Shown: positions 33,926 through 42,352 of the stretch, piece by piece
How positions within the stretch are numbered: the first letter of the stretch is position 1
Layout: each line of letters begins with the position of its first letter
Notes under the pieces: generated by a model
Told to the model about the DNA's origin: nothing
The model's input: the letters and a program-made list of their open reading frames with translations, nothing else
The model's database searches: none
From: Lentzea sp. NEAU-D7
Lineage (GTDB): Bacteria; Actinomycetota; Actinomycetes; Mycobacteriales; Pseudonocardiaceae
NCBI RefSeq assembly: GCF_026242055.1
Contig: NZ_JAPJDL010000021.1
Span: 106,263 to 170,262, forward strand
Reading direction: 5' to 3'
DNA: 64,000 bases
Made by a program: the position numbers and the translations under genes

Positions 33926-34687
33926 TTACGCCCTGCCGACGAACGCCGCCTTGTCGGAGTTGAAGGTCGGCTCGAACACGAGCTGCATCTCACCGGGCTG
34001 CGCACCGACCGAGTACGCGACGTGGAAGGTGTAGGTCTTGCCCGGCAGAACGGTCGCCGAGTCGAACGTGCTGTCACAGCCGCCGCTGGAGTCGAACACC
34101 ATCTCGGCCTTCTGCCCGTTGAACTGCGCGTCGATGCCGACCGACATCAACGCGGTCTCGAACGCGGCGCTCGTCCCGTTGGTGATGGTGATCTCGAACC
34201 TCACCGCGCGGGCGATGTTCGACGGCGCCGCGTACTGGCCGGGCGTGCAGGCGGCGGGCGCGGCGACGTCGACCGAGAGGCCGTTCGCCCACGTGAACCG
34301 CTTGCCCCAGGTCGGGTTCTCGGTCAGCGCGTCCTTCCGAGCGGTCTCGGCGGGAGCCTCGACCTGACCGGGGTTGGTGTCTCCGAGGATCTTGTCGAGT
34401 TCCTTCACCACGGCCTGTTGCGCCACCACGGTCAGCACGATCGCGATGACGCAGAGGACGACGCCGACCGTCGCGAGGACCTTGCGCGTGCCGAACAACG
34501 CGATGACGCCGAGCACGATCCCGACGAACGCGGCGATCGCCGTGAGGTTGTTGAGGAAGATGACCCACGAGCCGACCACACCGACGATCCCGAGGATCAC
34601 CGCGGCCCAGGCGAGCGCACCGAATCGTGTCGGCTTCTGCGGTGCGACCTGAGGCTGGGCGTAGACGGGCGGCGTCGGAAAGGTCAT
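33926..34687 (-). CDS. membrane protein with C-terminal DUF4352-like domain
   Basis: A 253-residue protein: a Pro-rich N-terminus (T-P-P-V-Y-A-Q-P-Q), three or so close membrane helices as in DUF4190-type proteins (about 25-95), then an extracytoplasmic domain from about 120 with the immunoglobulin-like DUF4352/telokin pattern (F-E-I-T-I-T-N-G-T and Y-T-F-H-V-A-Y). The ATG at 34687 follows CAGGAG by six bases. Single-gene unit; role at the cell surface unknown. Confidence 0.75.
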   Translation of the reverse strand: MTFPTPPVYAQPQVAPQKPTRFGALAWAAVILGIVGVVGSWVIFLNNLTAIAAFVGIVLGVIALFGTRKVLATVGVVLCVIAIVLTVVAQQAVVKELDKILGDTNPGQVEAPAETARKDALTENPTWGKRFTWANGLSVDVAAPAACTPGQYAAPSNIARAVRFEITITNGTSAAFETALMSVGIDAQFNGQKAEMVFDSSGGCDSTFDSATVLPGKTYTFHVAYSVGAQPGEMQLVFEPTFNSDKAAFVGRA

Positions 34688-34833
34688 CACGTCTCCTGGA
34701 GGGTTGCGATGTGTGACCACGACGTCGATCGGTCCCGTTCACCCGTTAGCCCCAACCATCAGCGTCACCCGATCGAGTTATGACCGGCCAGTCGGCCGAC
34801 TTCCGAAGGTAGCCAAGCGACTACGATCCGTAC

Positions 34834-35640
34834 ATGGCTCGACGACTCGCCGGAACCCTGCTGGCCGCGATCGCCGTACTCGGCGTGACAACGACACCCG
34901 CCCAAGCCGCCGTCGACTTCACCGGCACGGTGAAGCTCGACAACTGCTCCGGCTCGGTCGTCCGCCTGCCCAGCTCCGCTCCGGCGGACAAGGCGCTCGT
35001 GCTCACCAACGGGCACTGCGTCGAGTTCATGAAGCCGGGCCAGGTGCTCGTCGACCGGCCGGTGGACCGCACTTTCAAGCTGCTCGGCGGATCCGGCGCG
35101 GAGATCGCGAAGCTGCACAGCGCCAAGCTCGTCTACGCGACGATGACCGGCACCGACGCCGCGCTCTACCAACTCGACAAGACCTACCAGCAGATCCAGC
35201 AGCAGCACGGCAGCCCCGCCCTCGAACTGTCGGCGTCGCGCCCCGTCGCCAAGTCGGAGATCCGGATCGTCTCGGGCTACTGGACGCGGATCTACTCCTG
35301 TCAGATCGACGGTTTCGTCCACCAGGTCAAGGAAGCGAACTGGACCTGGAACGACTCGCTGCGCTACACGCCGTCGTGCAACACCATCGGCGGCACGTCG
35401 GGCTCGCCGATCATCGACAACGCGAGCGGCAAGGTCGTCGGTGTCAACAACACCGGCAACGAGAGCGGCGGCCGCTGCACGATGAACAACCCGTGCGAGG
35501 TCGACGCCGACGGCAGGATCACCGTCCGCCGGGGCACCAACTACGGCCAGCAGACCTTCGGCTTCGTCTCCTGTTTCGGTCCCCGCACGACGCTGGACCT
35601 GACGCTCCCCGGCTGCCAGATCGCGAAGCCCCAGCCGTAG
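34834..35640 (+). CDS. secreted trypsin-like serine protease
   Basis: A 268-residue exported protease. Signal peptide 1-26 (cleavage probable after A-Q-A). The catalytic triad is recognisable as His61 (L-T-N-G-H-C), Asp108 (G-T-D-A-A-L) and Ser189 (G-G-T-S-G-S-P). Several Cys pairs (T-N-G-H-C, P-S-C-N, G-R-C-T, V-S-C-F) suggest disulfides. Single transcription unit ended by a strong hairpin. The substrate is unknown. Confidence 0.87.
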   Translation: MARRLAGTLLAAIAVLGVTTTPAQAAVDFTGTVKLDNCSGSVVRLPSSAPADKALVLTNGHCVEFMKPGQVLVDRPVDRTFKLLGGSGAEIAKLHSAKLVYATMTGTDAALYQLDKTYQQIQQQHGSPALELSASRPVAKSEIRIVSGYWTRIYSCQIDGFVHQVKEANWTWNDSLRYTPSCNTIGGTSGSPIIDNASGKVVGVNNTGNESGGRCTMNNPCEVDADGRITVRRGTNYGQQTFGFVSCFGPRTTLDLTLPGCQIAKPQP

Positions 35641-35654
35641 CCGGCCACGGACAC

Positions 35655-35694
35655 GAGAAAGCCGGGACGCCCCTGCCCGCGTCCCGGCTTTCTC
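35655..35694. terminator. bidirectional terminator after the protease gene
   Basis: A perfect 16-bp stem (35655-35670 with 35679-35694) with an 8-base loop, between convergent stops at 35640 and 35704. One arm starts GAGAAA and the other ends TTTCTC, giving a short U-rich 3' side on both strands. Confidence 0.92.
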
Positions 35695-35703
35695 GGCCTT
35701 CGA

Positions 35704-36507
35704 CTACCTCGCGGCGCGCACGATCAGGTCAGCCACGGTGTCCGGGTGCGACACGGCCACCGAGTGCGAAGCCCCCTTGACCTCGACGACCGCACGGCCC
35801 TGGGCGCGCTCGGCCATCCACTTCTGCGCGGCGATCGGGATGTTCTTGTCCTTGCCCGCCACCACGAAGTACGACGGGACGGTGCGCCACGCGGGTTCGC
35901 CGGCCTTCTCCGTCAGCGCGGTGTCGTTGATCGGCCGCTGTGTCGCCGCCGCCAGTGTCGCGTCCTTGCGGGACACGTCGGCCGCGAACTGCTGCCAGTA
36001 CTTGTCCTGCTGGATCGTCAGGTCCTTGCTGCCGTCGCCGATGTCGATGGTGGACAGCGTGTCCCCGAGGGTGCTGCCGGGGAACTTGTTCGACAGTTCG
36101 AGAGCGCTCTCGCCCTTCTCCGGCGCGAACGCCGCGACGTAGACGAGCGACTTCACGTTCGGGTTGCCGAGCGCCGCGGCCGACTGGACCATGCCGCCGT
36201 AGGAGTGTCCGGCGAGGACGATCGGCCCGTCGATCGAGGCGAGCACCTGGCGCAGGTAGTTCGCGTCACCGGTGACGGACCTGAGCGGGTTCGCCACCGC
36301 CACGACCTCGAACCCCTTGCGCTGCAGGCGTTCCACGACACCGTTCCAGCTGGACCCGTCCGCGAACGCGCCGTGCACCAGCACGATCGTCGGCTTCTTG
36401 GGGCCCTGCTGCTTTTCGGCGTCCTCCGCCGCACCGGCACCGGACGGAACAACGGCGGCCAGTGCCAGGAGCGTCCCCAGAACCGCGAACACCTTGCGAA
36501 CTCGCAT
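35704..36507 (-). CDS. secreted alpha/beta hydrolase
   Basis: A 267-residue exported alpha/beta-hydrolase. The signal peptide ends near P-S-G-A-G-A-A-E; the fold begins T-I-V-L-V-H-G-A-F-A-D-G-S-S-W. The nucleophile elbow is A-G-H-S-Y-G-G and the C-terminal His lies in A-S-H-S-V-A. This resembles the hydroxynitrile-lyase/esterase group often labelled as alpha/beta fold hydrolase. ATG at 36507; the open frame upstream is unlikely. It is downstream of and co-oriented with the OhrR/MarR gene, with an inverted repeat between them. Confidence 0.85.
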   Translation of the reverse strand: MRVRKVFAVLGTLLALAAVVPSGAGAAEDAEKQQGPKKPTIVLVHGAFADGSSWNGVVERLQRKGFEVVAVANPLRSVTGDANYLRQVLASIDGPIVLAGHSYGGMVQSAAALGNPNVKSLVYVAAFAPEKGESALELSNKFPGSTLGDTLSTIDIGDGSKDLTIQQDKYWQQFAADVSRKDATLAAATQRPINDTALTEKAGEPAWRTVPSYFVVAGKDKNIPIAAQKWMAERAQGRAVVEVKGASHSVAVSHPDTVADLIVRAAR

Positions 36508-36545
36508 CGGTCTCTCACTCTCTCGTCGGCCACCGCTCGGTGGTG

Positions 36546-36574
36546 CATCGTGCTCGATTAGGTCGTGCACGATG
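36546..36574. promoter_or_regulatory. inverted repeat upstream of the hydrolase, possible MarR operator
   Basis: CATCGTGC (36546-36553) and GCACGATG (36567-36574) form an 8-bp inverted repeat with a 13-base spacer in the 109-base gap between the MarR-family gene and the hydrolase. Two direct copies of GTTACC follow at about 36578 and 36590. Position suits an operator; no binding evidence. Confidence 0.35.
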
Positions 36575-36616
36575 TAAGTTACCCGACGAGTTACCTCGCG
36601 CGCGATGTGTTTCAGC

Positions 36617-37072
36617 TCACCGGCGCTCGGCGCCGTGCTTCACCCGGTTCAGCGCCTTGCGGAGAACGGTGATCTCCTCGAGAGTCATGCCGAGCGCCTT
36701 GCCGAGCTGGTTGAACATCTCGGCACCGATCCACCGCAGGTCACGGCCCTTGTCGGTGAGCTGGACGAGCACGGATCGCTCGTCGTCGGGGTGCGTGACG
36801 CGCACCAGCAGCCCGCTCTTCTCCAGCCGCTTGATCAACGGCGAGAGCGTGCTGTACTCCAGGGCGAGCTCCTGCACGAGCTCCCGGATCGGCCTCGAGT
36901 CCTTCTCCCACAGCAGCAGCATCACCAGGAACTGCGGATAGGTGATGCCCGCCTTGTCGAGGATCGGGCGGTAGAAGCCGGTGACCGCTCGCGACGTCGT
37001 GTAGAGGTCGAAGCAGAGCAGGTCCGAGACCGTGGGAGTCACGGCGGACGGCGCTTCGGGAGTAGTGCTCAC
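36617..37072 (-). CDS. OhrR-type MarR-family regulator
   Basis: About 151 residues of winged-helix MarR regulator. The N-terminal pattern L-L-C-F-D-L-Y-T-T-S-R-A-V-T (Cys20) followed by Y-R-P-I-L-D and T-Y-P-Q-F-L-V-M-L-L-L-W-E is the OhrR signature, where this Cys senses organic hydroperoxide. The DNA-binding helix lies in E-Y-S-T-L-S-P-L-I-K-R-L. No ohr gene is adjacent; the likely target is its own operon and the secreted hydrolase. GTG start at 37072. Confidence 0.83.
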   Translation of the reverse strand: MSTTPEAPSAVTPTVSDLLCFDLYTTSRAVTGFYRPILDKAGITYPQFLVMLLLWEKDSRPIRELVQELALEYSTLSPLIKRLEKSGLLVRVTHPDDERSVLVQLTDKGRDLRWIGAEMFNQLGKALGMTLEEITVLRKALNRVKHGAERR

Positions 37073-37148
37073 GCTTTTCAGGCTACTCGGAGCCCACCGC
37101 TCGAGCGGCGTGATCGGTTGCGGCACCCCGAAGGGGACCTGCCCTGGC

Positions 37149-37658
37149 CTACGACCAGGGCTCGTCCAGCGCCGAGGCCTCGGCTCCCGCGGCGCGCAGC
37201 TCGTCGCGCACCACGCGATAGGCGAGGCCTTCGGCATAACCCTTGCGCGCCAACGCACCCACGAGGCGACGGATCTTCGTCGTCTCGTCCACGCCGGACA
37301 GGGTGCGCAGGCGTTTGCGGACGAGTTCGCGGGCACGCTCTTCCTCGGCCTCGCTGTCGACCGCGGCGACGGCCTCGGCCACCACCTCGTCCGCCACGCC
37401 CTTGCGGCGCAGCTCCATGGCCAGGGCGCGGCGGCCCAGACCGTTGTACGTGTGCCGGGAACGCACCCACATCTCGGCGAACTCCGCGTCGTCGATCAGG
37501 CCGGCACGGTCGAACTTGCCGAGGACGACCTCGGCGGCGCCGGCGCTGATCCCCTTGCGCAGCAGGGCGTCGTACAGCTCCTGCCGGGAACGGGCCCGAG
37601 CGGTGAGCAGCGCGTAGCAGATGTCCCGCGCTTTGCGCTGCTCCTCAGCGTCGTCCAA
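37149..37658 (-). CDS. recX: regulatory protein RecX
   Basis: A 169-residue all-helical RecX that limits RecA filament extension. Typical segments are C-Y-A-L-L-T-A-R-A-R-S-R-Q-E-L near the N-terminus and D-D-A-E-F-A-E-M-W-V-R-S-R in the middle. TTG start at 37658 only 11 bases after the recA stop, so the two form an operon, as in most actinobacteria. Confidence 0.94.
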   Translation of the reverse strand: MDDAEEQRKARDICYALLTARARSRQELYDALLRKGISAGAAEVVLGKFDRAGLIDDAEFAEMWVRSRHTYNGLGRRALAMELRRKGVADEVVAEAVAAVDSEAEEERARELVRKRLRTLSGVDETTKIRRLVGALARKGYAEGLAYRVVRDELRAAGAEASALDEPWS

Positions 37659-37669
37659 ACCTCAACCTC

Positions 37670-38716
37670 TTAGAACTCGACCGGCGCGGCGGGAACCGTC
37701 TCGTCGGCGTCGAGGGTGGCGCCGATGCCGAGCTTGTCCTTGATGCGCTTCTCGACCTCGTTCGCGATGTCGGGGTTGTCCAGCAGGAACTTGCGGGCGT
37801 TCTCCTTGCCCTGGCCCAGCTGGTCGCCCTCGTAGGTGTACCAGGCACCGGACTTGCGCAGGATGCCCTGGTCGACACCCATGTCGATGAGCGAGCCCTC
37901 GCGGCTGATGCCCTTGCCGTAGAGGATGTCGAACTCGGCCTGCTTGAACGGCGGCGCGACCTTGTTCTTCACGACCTTGACCCTGGTGCGGTTGCCGACG
38001 GGCTCGCCGCCGTCCTTCAGGGTCTCGATGCGGCGCACGTCCAGGCGCACGGAGGCGTAGAACTTCAGCGCCTTACCACCGGTCGTGGTCTCCGGGGAGC
38101 CGAACATCACGCCGATCTTCTCGCGCAGCTGGTTGATGAAGATCGCGGTCGTGTTGGACGCGCTGAGCGCACCCGTGATCTTGCGCAGCGCCTGGCTCAT
38201 GAGGCGGGCCTGCAGACCGACGTGGTTGTCGCCCATCTCGCCCTCGATCTCGGCGCGCGGCACGAGGGCGGCGACCGAGTCGATGACCAGGATGTCGAGC
38301 GCGCCGGAGCGGACCAGCATGTCCGCGATCTCGAGCGCCTGCTCACCGGTGTCGGGCTGCGACACCAGCAGCGCGTCGGTGTCGACGCCCAGCTTCTTCG
38401 CGTACTCGGGGTCGAGCGCGTGCTCCGCGTCGATGAACGCGGCGATGCCACCGTTGCGCTGTGCGTTCGCGACCGCGTGCAGGGCGACGGTCGTCTTACC
38501 CGACGACTCCGGACCGTAGATCTCGACGACCCGGCCGCGCGGCAGGCCACCGATGCCGAGCGCCACGTCCAGCGCGATCGCGCCGGTCGGGATCACCGCG
38601 ATCGGGGCACGGCCCTCCTCGCCGAGGCGCATCACGGAGCCCTTGCCGAACTGCTTGTCGATCTGCGCCAGGGCCAGCTCGAGCGCTTTGTCCCGGTCGG
38701 GTGCTGCGGGTGCCAT
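37670..38716 (-). CDS. recA: recombinase RecA
   Basis: A 348-residue RecA without intein. Walker A G-P-E-S-S-G-K-T-T, Walker B L-V-I-D-S-V-A-A-L, and loop L2 with P-E-T-T-T-G-G-K-A-L are intact. It carries out strand exchange and stimulates LexA cleavage. The ATG at 38716 follows AAAGGTGG; the frame stays open to 38842 but that region holds the promoters. Two promoter types lie upstream (LexA box and PafBC type). Confidence 0.98.
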   Translation of the reverse strand: MAPAAPDRDKALELALAQIDKQFGKGSVMRLGEEGRAPIAVIPTGAIALDVALGIGGLPRGRVVEIYGPESSGKTTVALHAVANAQRNGGIAAFIDAEHALDPEYAKKLGVDTDALLVSQPDTGEQALEIADMLVRSGALDILVIDSVAALVPRAEIEGEMGDNHVGLQARLMSQALRKITGALSASNTTAIFINQLREKIGVMFGSPETTTGGKALKFYASVRLDVRRIETLKDGGEPVGNRTRVKVVKNKVAPPFKQAEFDILYGKGISREGSLIDMGVDQGILRKSGAWYTYEGDQLGQGKENARKFLLDNPDIANEVEKRIKDKLGIGATLDADETVPAAPVEF

Positions 38717-38765
38717 CTTGGGTCCACCTTTTGTCGTCTGCCGTTGCTTCGTCATGTTGGACCTG

Positions 38766-38788
38766 ACGCTACTGGCGGGGTCTGACAA
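38766..38788 (-). promoter_or_regulatory. RecA-NDp (PafBC-type) promoter of recA
   Basis: On the reverse strand TTGTCAG is followed after ten bases by TAGCGT, fitting the mycobacterial RecA-NDp pattern TTGTCRGtg-N8-TAnnnT used for LexA-independent DNA-damage induction by PafBC. It ends about 50 bases before the recA ATG. Confidence 0.75.
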
Positions 38789-38821
38789 TTCTGCGAAGCC
38801 GGGGGTCGCAGCCACTGTAGC

Positions 38822-38835
38822 CGAACACGTGTTCG
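38822..38835. promoter_or_regulatory. LexA (SOS) box of recA
   Basis: Perfect 14-base palindrome CGAACACGTGTTCG, matching the actinobacterial SOS box CGAAC-N4-GTTCG, 106 bases upstream of recA. On the reverse strand TACAGT, a plausible -10 element, sits two bases downstream of it (38819-38814). Confidence 0.9.
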
Positions 38836-38863
38836 AGCACACGCGACACTCCCGGCGCCCCGG

Positions 38864-39058
38864 TCAGCGGCGATTTTCCGGGACGTCGAACGCTTCGCAG
38901 ACCGCGATCCAGACTTCCTTGGCCTCGATCCCGGCCTCCAGCGCCTCGTCCGCGGTACGGCCCCCGAGCGACGACAGCACGTGGTCGCGGGCGATCATCT
39001 CGGCCCTGACCTGGCCGAACTCCCCCGCCATGAGTTTGCGGAACATGGTGATGCGCAC
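38864..39058 (-). CDS. DUF3046 protein
   Basis: A 64-residue helical protein, M-R-I-T-M-F-R-K-L-M-A-G-E-F-G-Q at its N-terminus. It matches DUF3046, a small actinobacterial family encoded just upstream of recA; no function is known. It lies 29 bases upstream of the recA LexA box region and is transcribed toward recA. It follows the MFS gene by 9 bases. Confidence 0.88.
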   Translation of the reverse strand: MRITMFRKLMAGEFGQVRAEMIARDHVLSSLGGRTADEALEAGIEAKEVWIAVCEAFDVPENRR

Positions 39059-39067
39059 CGGAAGACC

Positions 39068-40330
39068 CTAACGAACGGGCCTGCGCAGCGATGCGAGGAG
39101 GCACACGACCAGCAGCGGCAGCGCGGTGAACCCGACGATCAGCCCGAGCGCCGCGTACGACCACGCCGTCACGACGATCCCGGCCACCGCTCCGCCGATG
39201 GCGCCGCCGACGTTCATCACCAGATCGGACAGTCCCTGCGCGGCGGGCCGGTCCTCGACCCGCACGGACTCCGTCAGCAACGCGGATCCCGCCACCAGCC
39301 CGGCCGACCAGCCGAAGCCGAGCAGCGCCAGCCCCACGGCGAGTTGCGGGGCGTCGTGCGAGGGCGCCGTCCCCGCGACCCCGGACGCCGCCACCACCAG
39401 CGACGCGCCGATCGCGAGCACCGGCACGCGGCCCATCCGGTCCGCCATCCACCCGAACAGCGGGCTCGCGGCGTACATCGCGGCGACGTGCAGGCTGATC
39501 ACGACGCCGACCACGCGCAACGACGACCCGGCGTGGTTCATGTGCACCGGTGTCATCGACATCAGCCCGACCATCGCCGTGTGGCACAACATCACACCAA
39601 CGAGTGCAAGTCGTGCCATCGGCCCGAGCGTCGCCCAGATCTTCAGGCCGCGGGGGCTCTCACCGCTGGCGCCTCCGGCGCAGCAGTCCGCGGATTCAAC
39701 CGGTCGTGTGCTCTTCACGACGACCAGCGGGTCCGGCCGCAGTCCGAACTGGATCACCAGCACCGCGGCCGCGAGGACGACGGCCGCCAGCAGGAACGGC
39801 CCGGCGCCCGCCGGGAGACCCAGCGCGCCGGCCGCCCGCCCGGCGGGATCGGCCAGGTTCGGGCCGATGATCGCGCCGATCATGGCCGCCCACACCACGC
39901 GGGAGAGTTCGCGCGCACGGCGATGCGGATGCGCCAGGTCCGTCGCGGCGTAACGAGCCGCGTAGTTCGCGCTGGACGCCCCTCCGAACAGGAGGAGGCC
40001 CACCAGCAGCACCTGCCACGACCCGAGGCCCACGGCGACAGCGGCGATCAGCGCGCCGAGCCCTCCCATGCCGTAGCCGAGGACGAGCGCGGGACGACGC
40101 CCGCTGCGTTGCGCGAGCCGGGCTCCCGGCAGGGCGAGCAGCGCGGCGCCCGCGACGGCCGCGGTCTGCGCGAGCCCGCCGACGGCCTCGGACCCGGAGA
40201 GCGCGGCGGCGATCAGCGTGCTGAACGCGAGGCCGATCGTCACCGCCGCCGACCCCAGGACCTGGGTGCCGGTCAGGACGCGGACGACCTTGCGCTGCAC
40301 GCGTTCGACCTGCGGCGCGACGGTCACCAT
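39068..40330 (-). CDS. MFS transporter
   Basis: A 420-residue, 12-helix MFS transporter. A-motif-like loops are L-P-G-A-R-L-A-Q-R-S-G-R-R-P and W-M-A-D-R-M-G-R-V-P. A cytoplasmic central loop has the cysteine pair D-C-C-A-G-G. The reading frame is open far upstream (to 41896) but that part is an antisense shadow of the Hsp70-like gene; I place the start at ATG 40330 or GTG 40336. Transport substrate unknown. Confidence 0.88.
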   Translation of the reverse strand: MVTVAPQVERVQRKVVRVLTGTQVLGSAAVTIGLAFSTLIAAALSGSEAVGGLAQTAAVAGAALLALPGARLAQRSGRRPALVLGYGMGGLGALIAAVAVGLGSWQVLLVGLLLFGGASSANYAARYAATDLAHPHRRARELSRVVWAAMIGAIIGPNLADPAGRAAGALGLPAGAGPFLLAAVVLAAAVLVIQFGLRPDPLVVVKSTRPVESADCCAGGASGESPRGLKIWATLGPMARLALVGVMLCHTAMVGLMSMTPVHMNHAGSSLRVVGVVISLHVAAMYAASPLFGWMADRMGRVPVLAIGASLVVAASGVAGTAPSHDAPQLAVGLALLGFGWSAGLVAGSALLTESVRVEDRPAAQGLSDLVMNVGGAIGGAVAGIVVTAWSYAALGLIVGFTALPLLVVCLLASLRRPVR

Positions 40331-40383
40331 GATCACGATCGTGGCACGGCCGGACCTCTCGCCGACAGGTCCATCAGGGGCGG

Positions 40384-42243
40384 TTACTCCCCCGGTTGCA
40401 CGGACTTCTCGAAGAAGTCGGCCATCTCGTCCGCCTTGAGCTCGTCCGCGTTCTCCTCGGCGGTCTTGGTGAGGATGCCGAACATGGGACGGCCCTTGGC
40501 GGTGAACACCAGCACGCCGGTGCCGCTCGACGTGGCCGCGCTGTAGCCGCCCTCCAGGCCGTTGCCGGTCCAGTCGGCCTCGACGCGGTCGGTCTGGAAC
40601 GACTTCGAGATGGAGGCCGCGTTGTTCTCCGCGCCGGTGACGCTGTCGGTGAGGATGTACTGGACCTCGTAGCCGTCGCGGATCGTGCAGCTCACGACCG
40701 TGCCCTTGATCTCCTCCATGCCGGTGATCTGCGCGGAGTCGGCCTTCTCGCAGCCGCCACCGTCCGGCACGGCGCCCGCGAGCTGGCGCAGGCACTTCGT
40801 GAAGCCCTGGCCGTCCTGCGAGGTGTCGTCCTTGCACTCGTCGGCGCTGGGCAGGCTCGGGCCGGACAACGCGAAGACCGCGCCGATCACGCCCGCCACC
40901 ACGAGGACGGCGGCGCCGGCACCGATGAGGACCTTCTTGTTGTCCTTCTTCGGTGCCTGCTGCGGGAAGTTCGCCGGGTAGCTGCCGCTGGTGTTCGGGT
41001 TCACCTGATAGGTGCCGCTCGCCGAGTACGCGCCGCTCGGGTACGAACCACTCGGGTAGGAACCGCTGGGATACGAACCGCTCGGGTACGAGCCGCTGAT
41101 CACGGGGTTCGGGCCGCTGACGTTCGGGTTCACCGGGTGCGGGCCGGTCACGGCGGGGCTGACCGGCGCGGTGACGACTGTGGGCGGCTCGACGAACTTG
41201 GGCTTGTCGTCCTCGGCCTTGAGCGTGATCGTCGCCCGGTCGACGACCTGCGCGCCGGACGCGACGATCGTCTCCGGGTGGTCGGGGTTGGTCGGGACGA
41301 TGCCGACCTTCTCCGCGATGATCTGCGCGACCAGCGGCATCCGGCACGAGCCGCCGACCAGGTAGACGTGCTCGGGCGTGACGCCAGCGGCGCGGACCGT
41401 CGAGATGAGCACCTCGGTGCTGCGGATCAGGCTCGGCCTGATCAGCGCCTCCAGCTCGGCGCGCGTGATGACGACCTTCTCGAACGGCTCCGGCATCAGC
41501 ACCTCGACCTGGGGCAGCTCGGAGAGGTCCTCCTTCGCGAGCCGCAGCTCCTCGCTCAGGCCGAGGCGGGCGCGGTGGTCGTCGACGGTGACCGGGCGCA
41601 TCAGCCGCTGCCAGCCGGCCGGGTCCTTGTGCGAGACGGTGCGGCCGATGTGCTCCATCAGCGCCTGGTCGACGTCGAGACCGCCGACGTCGCTGAGGCT
41701 GCCGTCCGCCAGGATGCGGTGCTGGGAGTCGAGCACGGAGACGTCGAACGTGTCGGCGCCGAAGTCGTAGACGGCGAGCGGGCGGCCTCCGCCGAGCGAG
41801 GCCACCGCGATGGCCTCGGGGACGGGCACGAGCTCGCCGGTCATGCCCGCGAGCCTGGCCGAGGACAGCAGCCTGTTGCGCCTGGTGGGCCCCCACTCGG
41901 CGGGGTGCGTCAGGCGGATCTCGTCGAGGTGCTCGCCCTTCAGCAGCGCCGTCACGGCCTCCATGACGCGCGCGTAGATGGCCGCGAGCGCGTCGTTGGT
42001 CGGCAGGTTCTGCTCGCCGAGCTTGATGGTCGCCTTGTCGATGTGGCGCTTGGGGTTCGGCTCGTAGCGCGACGGGTCCTGGCGCGAACGCCGGTCCGCT
42101 TCCCGGCCGACGCGCAGGGAGCCGTCCTCGTCGAGGTAGACGGACGAGGGCATCGTGGGCCCACCGTCCACATCCACCACACCGTGGTCGGACAGCACCG
42201 CAACCGTGTTGGCGGTGCCCAGGTCGACGGACAGGACGCGCAC
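40384..42243 (-). CDS. membrane-anchored Hsp70-like protein
   Basis: A 619-residue protein. Residues 1-330 are an actin/Hsp70 ATPase domain (V-D-L-G-T-A-N-T near the start, Y-D-F-G-A-D-T-F-D in the middle, Y-L-V-G-G-S-C-R-M-P toward its end). There is no DnaK substrate-binding domain. Instead comes a low-complexity linker with tandem S-G-S-Y-P repeats, a K-K-D-N-K-K stop-transfer and a membrane helix (about 440-460), then an exported domain with four Cys. Actinobacteria have several such proteins of unknown role, thought to link cytoplasmic ATPase state to the envelope. GTG 42243 follows GGGGAG. Confidence 0.85.
   Translation of the reverse strand: MRVLSVDLGTANTVAVLSDHGVVDVDGGPTMPSSVYLDEDGSLRVGREADRRSRQDPSRYEPNPKRHIDKATIKLGEQNLPTNDALAAIYARVMEAVTALLKGEHLDEIRLTHPAEWGPTRRNRLLSSARLAGMTGELVPVPEAIAVASLGGGRPLAVYDFGADTFDVSVLDSQHRILADGSLSDVGGLDVDQALMEHIGRTVSHKDPAGWQRLMRPVTVDDHRARLGLSEELRLAKEDLSELPQVEVLMPEPFEKVVITRAELEALIRPSLIRSTEVLISTVRAAGVTPEHVYLVGGSCRMPLVAQIIAEKVGIVPTNPDHPETIVASGAQVVDRATITLKAEDDKPKFVEPPTVVTAPVSPAVTGPHPVNPNVSGPNPVISGSYPSGSYPSGSYPSGSYPSGAYSASGTYQVNPNTSGSYPANFPQQAPKKDNKKVLIGAGAAVLVVAGVIGAVFALSGPSLPSADECKDDTSQDGQGFTKCLRQLAGAVPDGGGCEKADSAQITGMEEIKGTVVSCTIRDGYEVQYILTDSVTGAENNAASISKSFQTDRVEADWTGNGLEGGYSAATSSGTGVLVFTAKGRPMFGILTKTAEENADELKADEMADFFEKSVQPGE
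41026..41100. repeat. 15-base tandem repeat in the Hsp70-like linker
   Basis: Five 15-base units (41026, 41041, 41056, 41071, 41086) that encode S-G-A/S-Y-P pentapeptides on the reverse strand. Units differ at a few positions. Variation in copy number between strains is likely and would change only linker length. Confidence 0.85.
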
Positions 42244-42352
42244 CGTGCTCCCCTCGCAGGACGTACGTGGTGATCGTGCCACAGCGGCCTTCGCCGAGTG
42301 CTCGGACCTGCGTAATCAGAAATTGTCGGACCCCCGCGTCATGATGGTCGCC

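Noticed and set aside
37670..38842. recA start at 38842
   Set aside because: The segment contains both damage-responsive promoters and is not similar to RecA; ATG 38716 has a proper ribosome-binding site.
41026..41100. Short regular repeats as a CRISPR array
   Set aside because: They are contiguous 15-base coding repeats with no spacers, in frame in a linker; no cas genes are present.
40331..41896. Upstream extension of the MFS frame (about 520 codons)
   Set aside because: This part is an out-of-frame shadow of the Hsp70-like gene; MFS homology begins only at about 40330.
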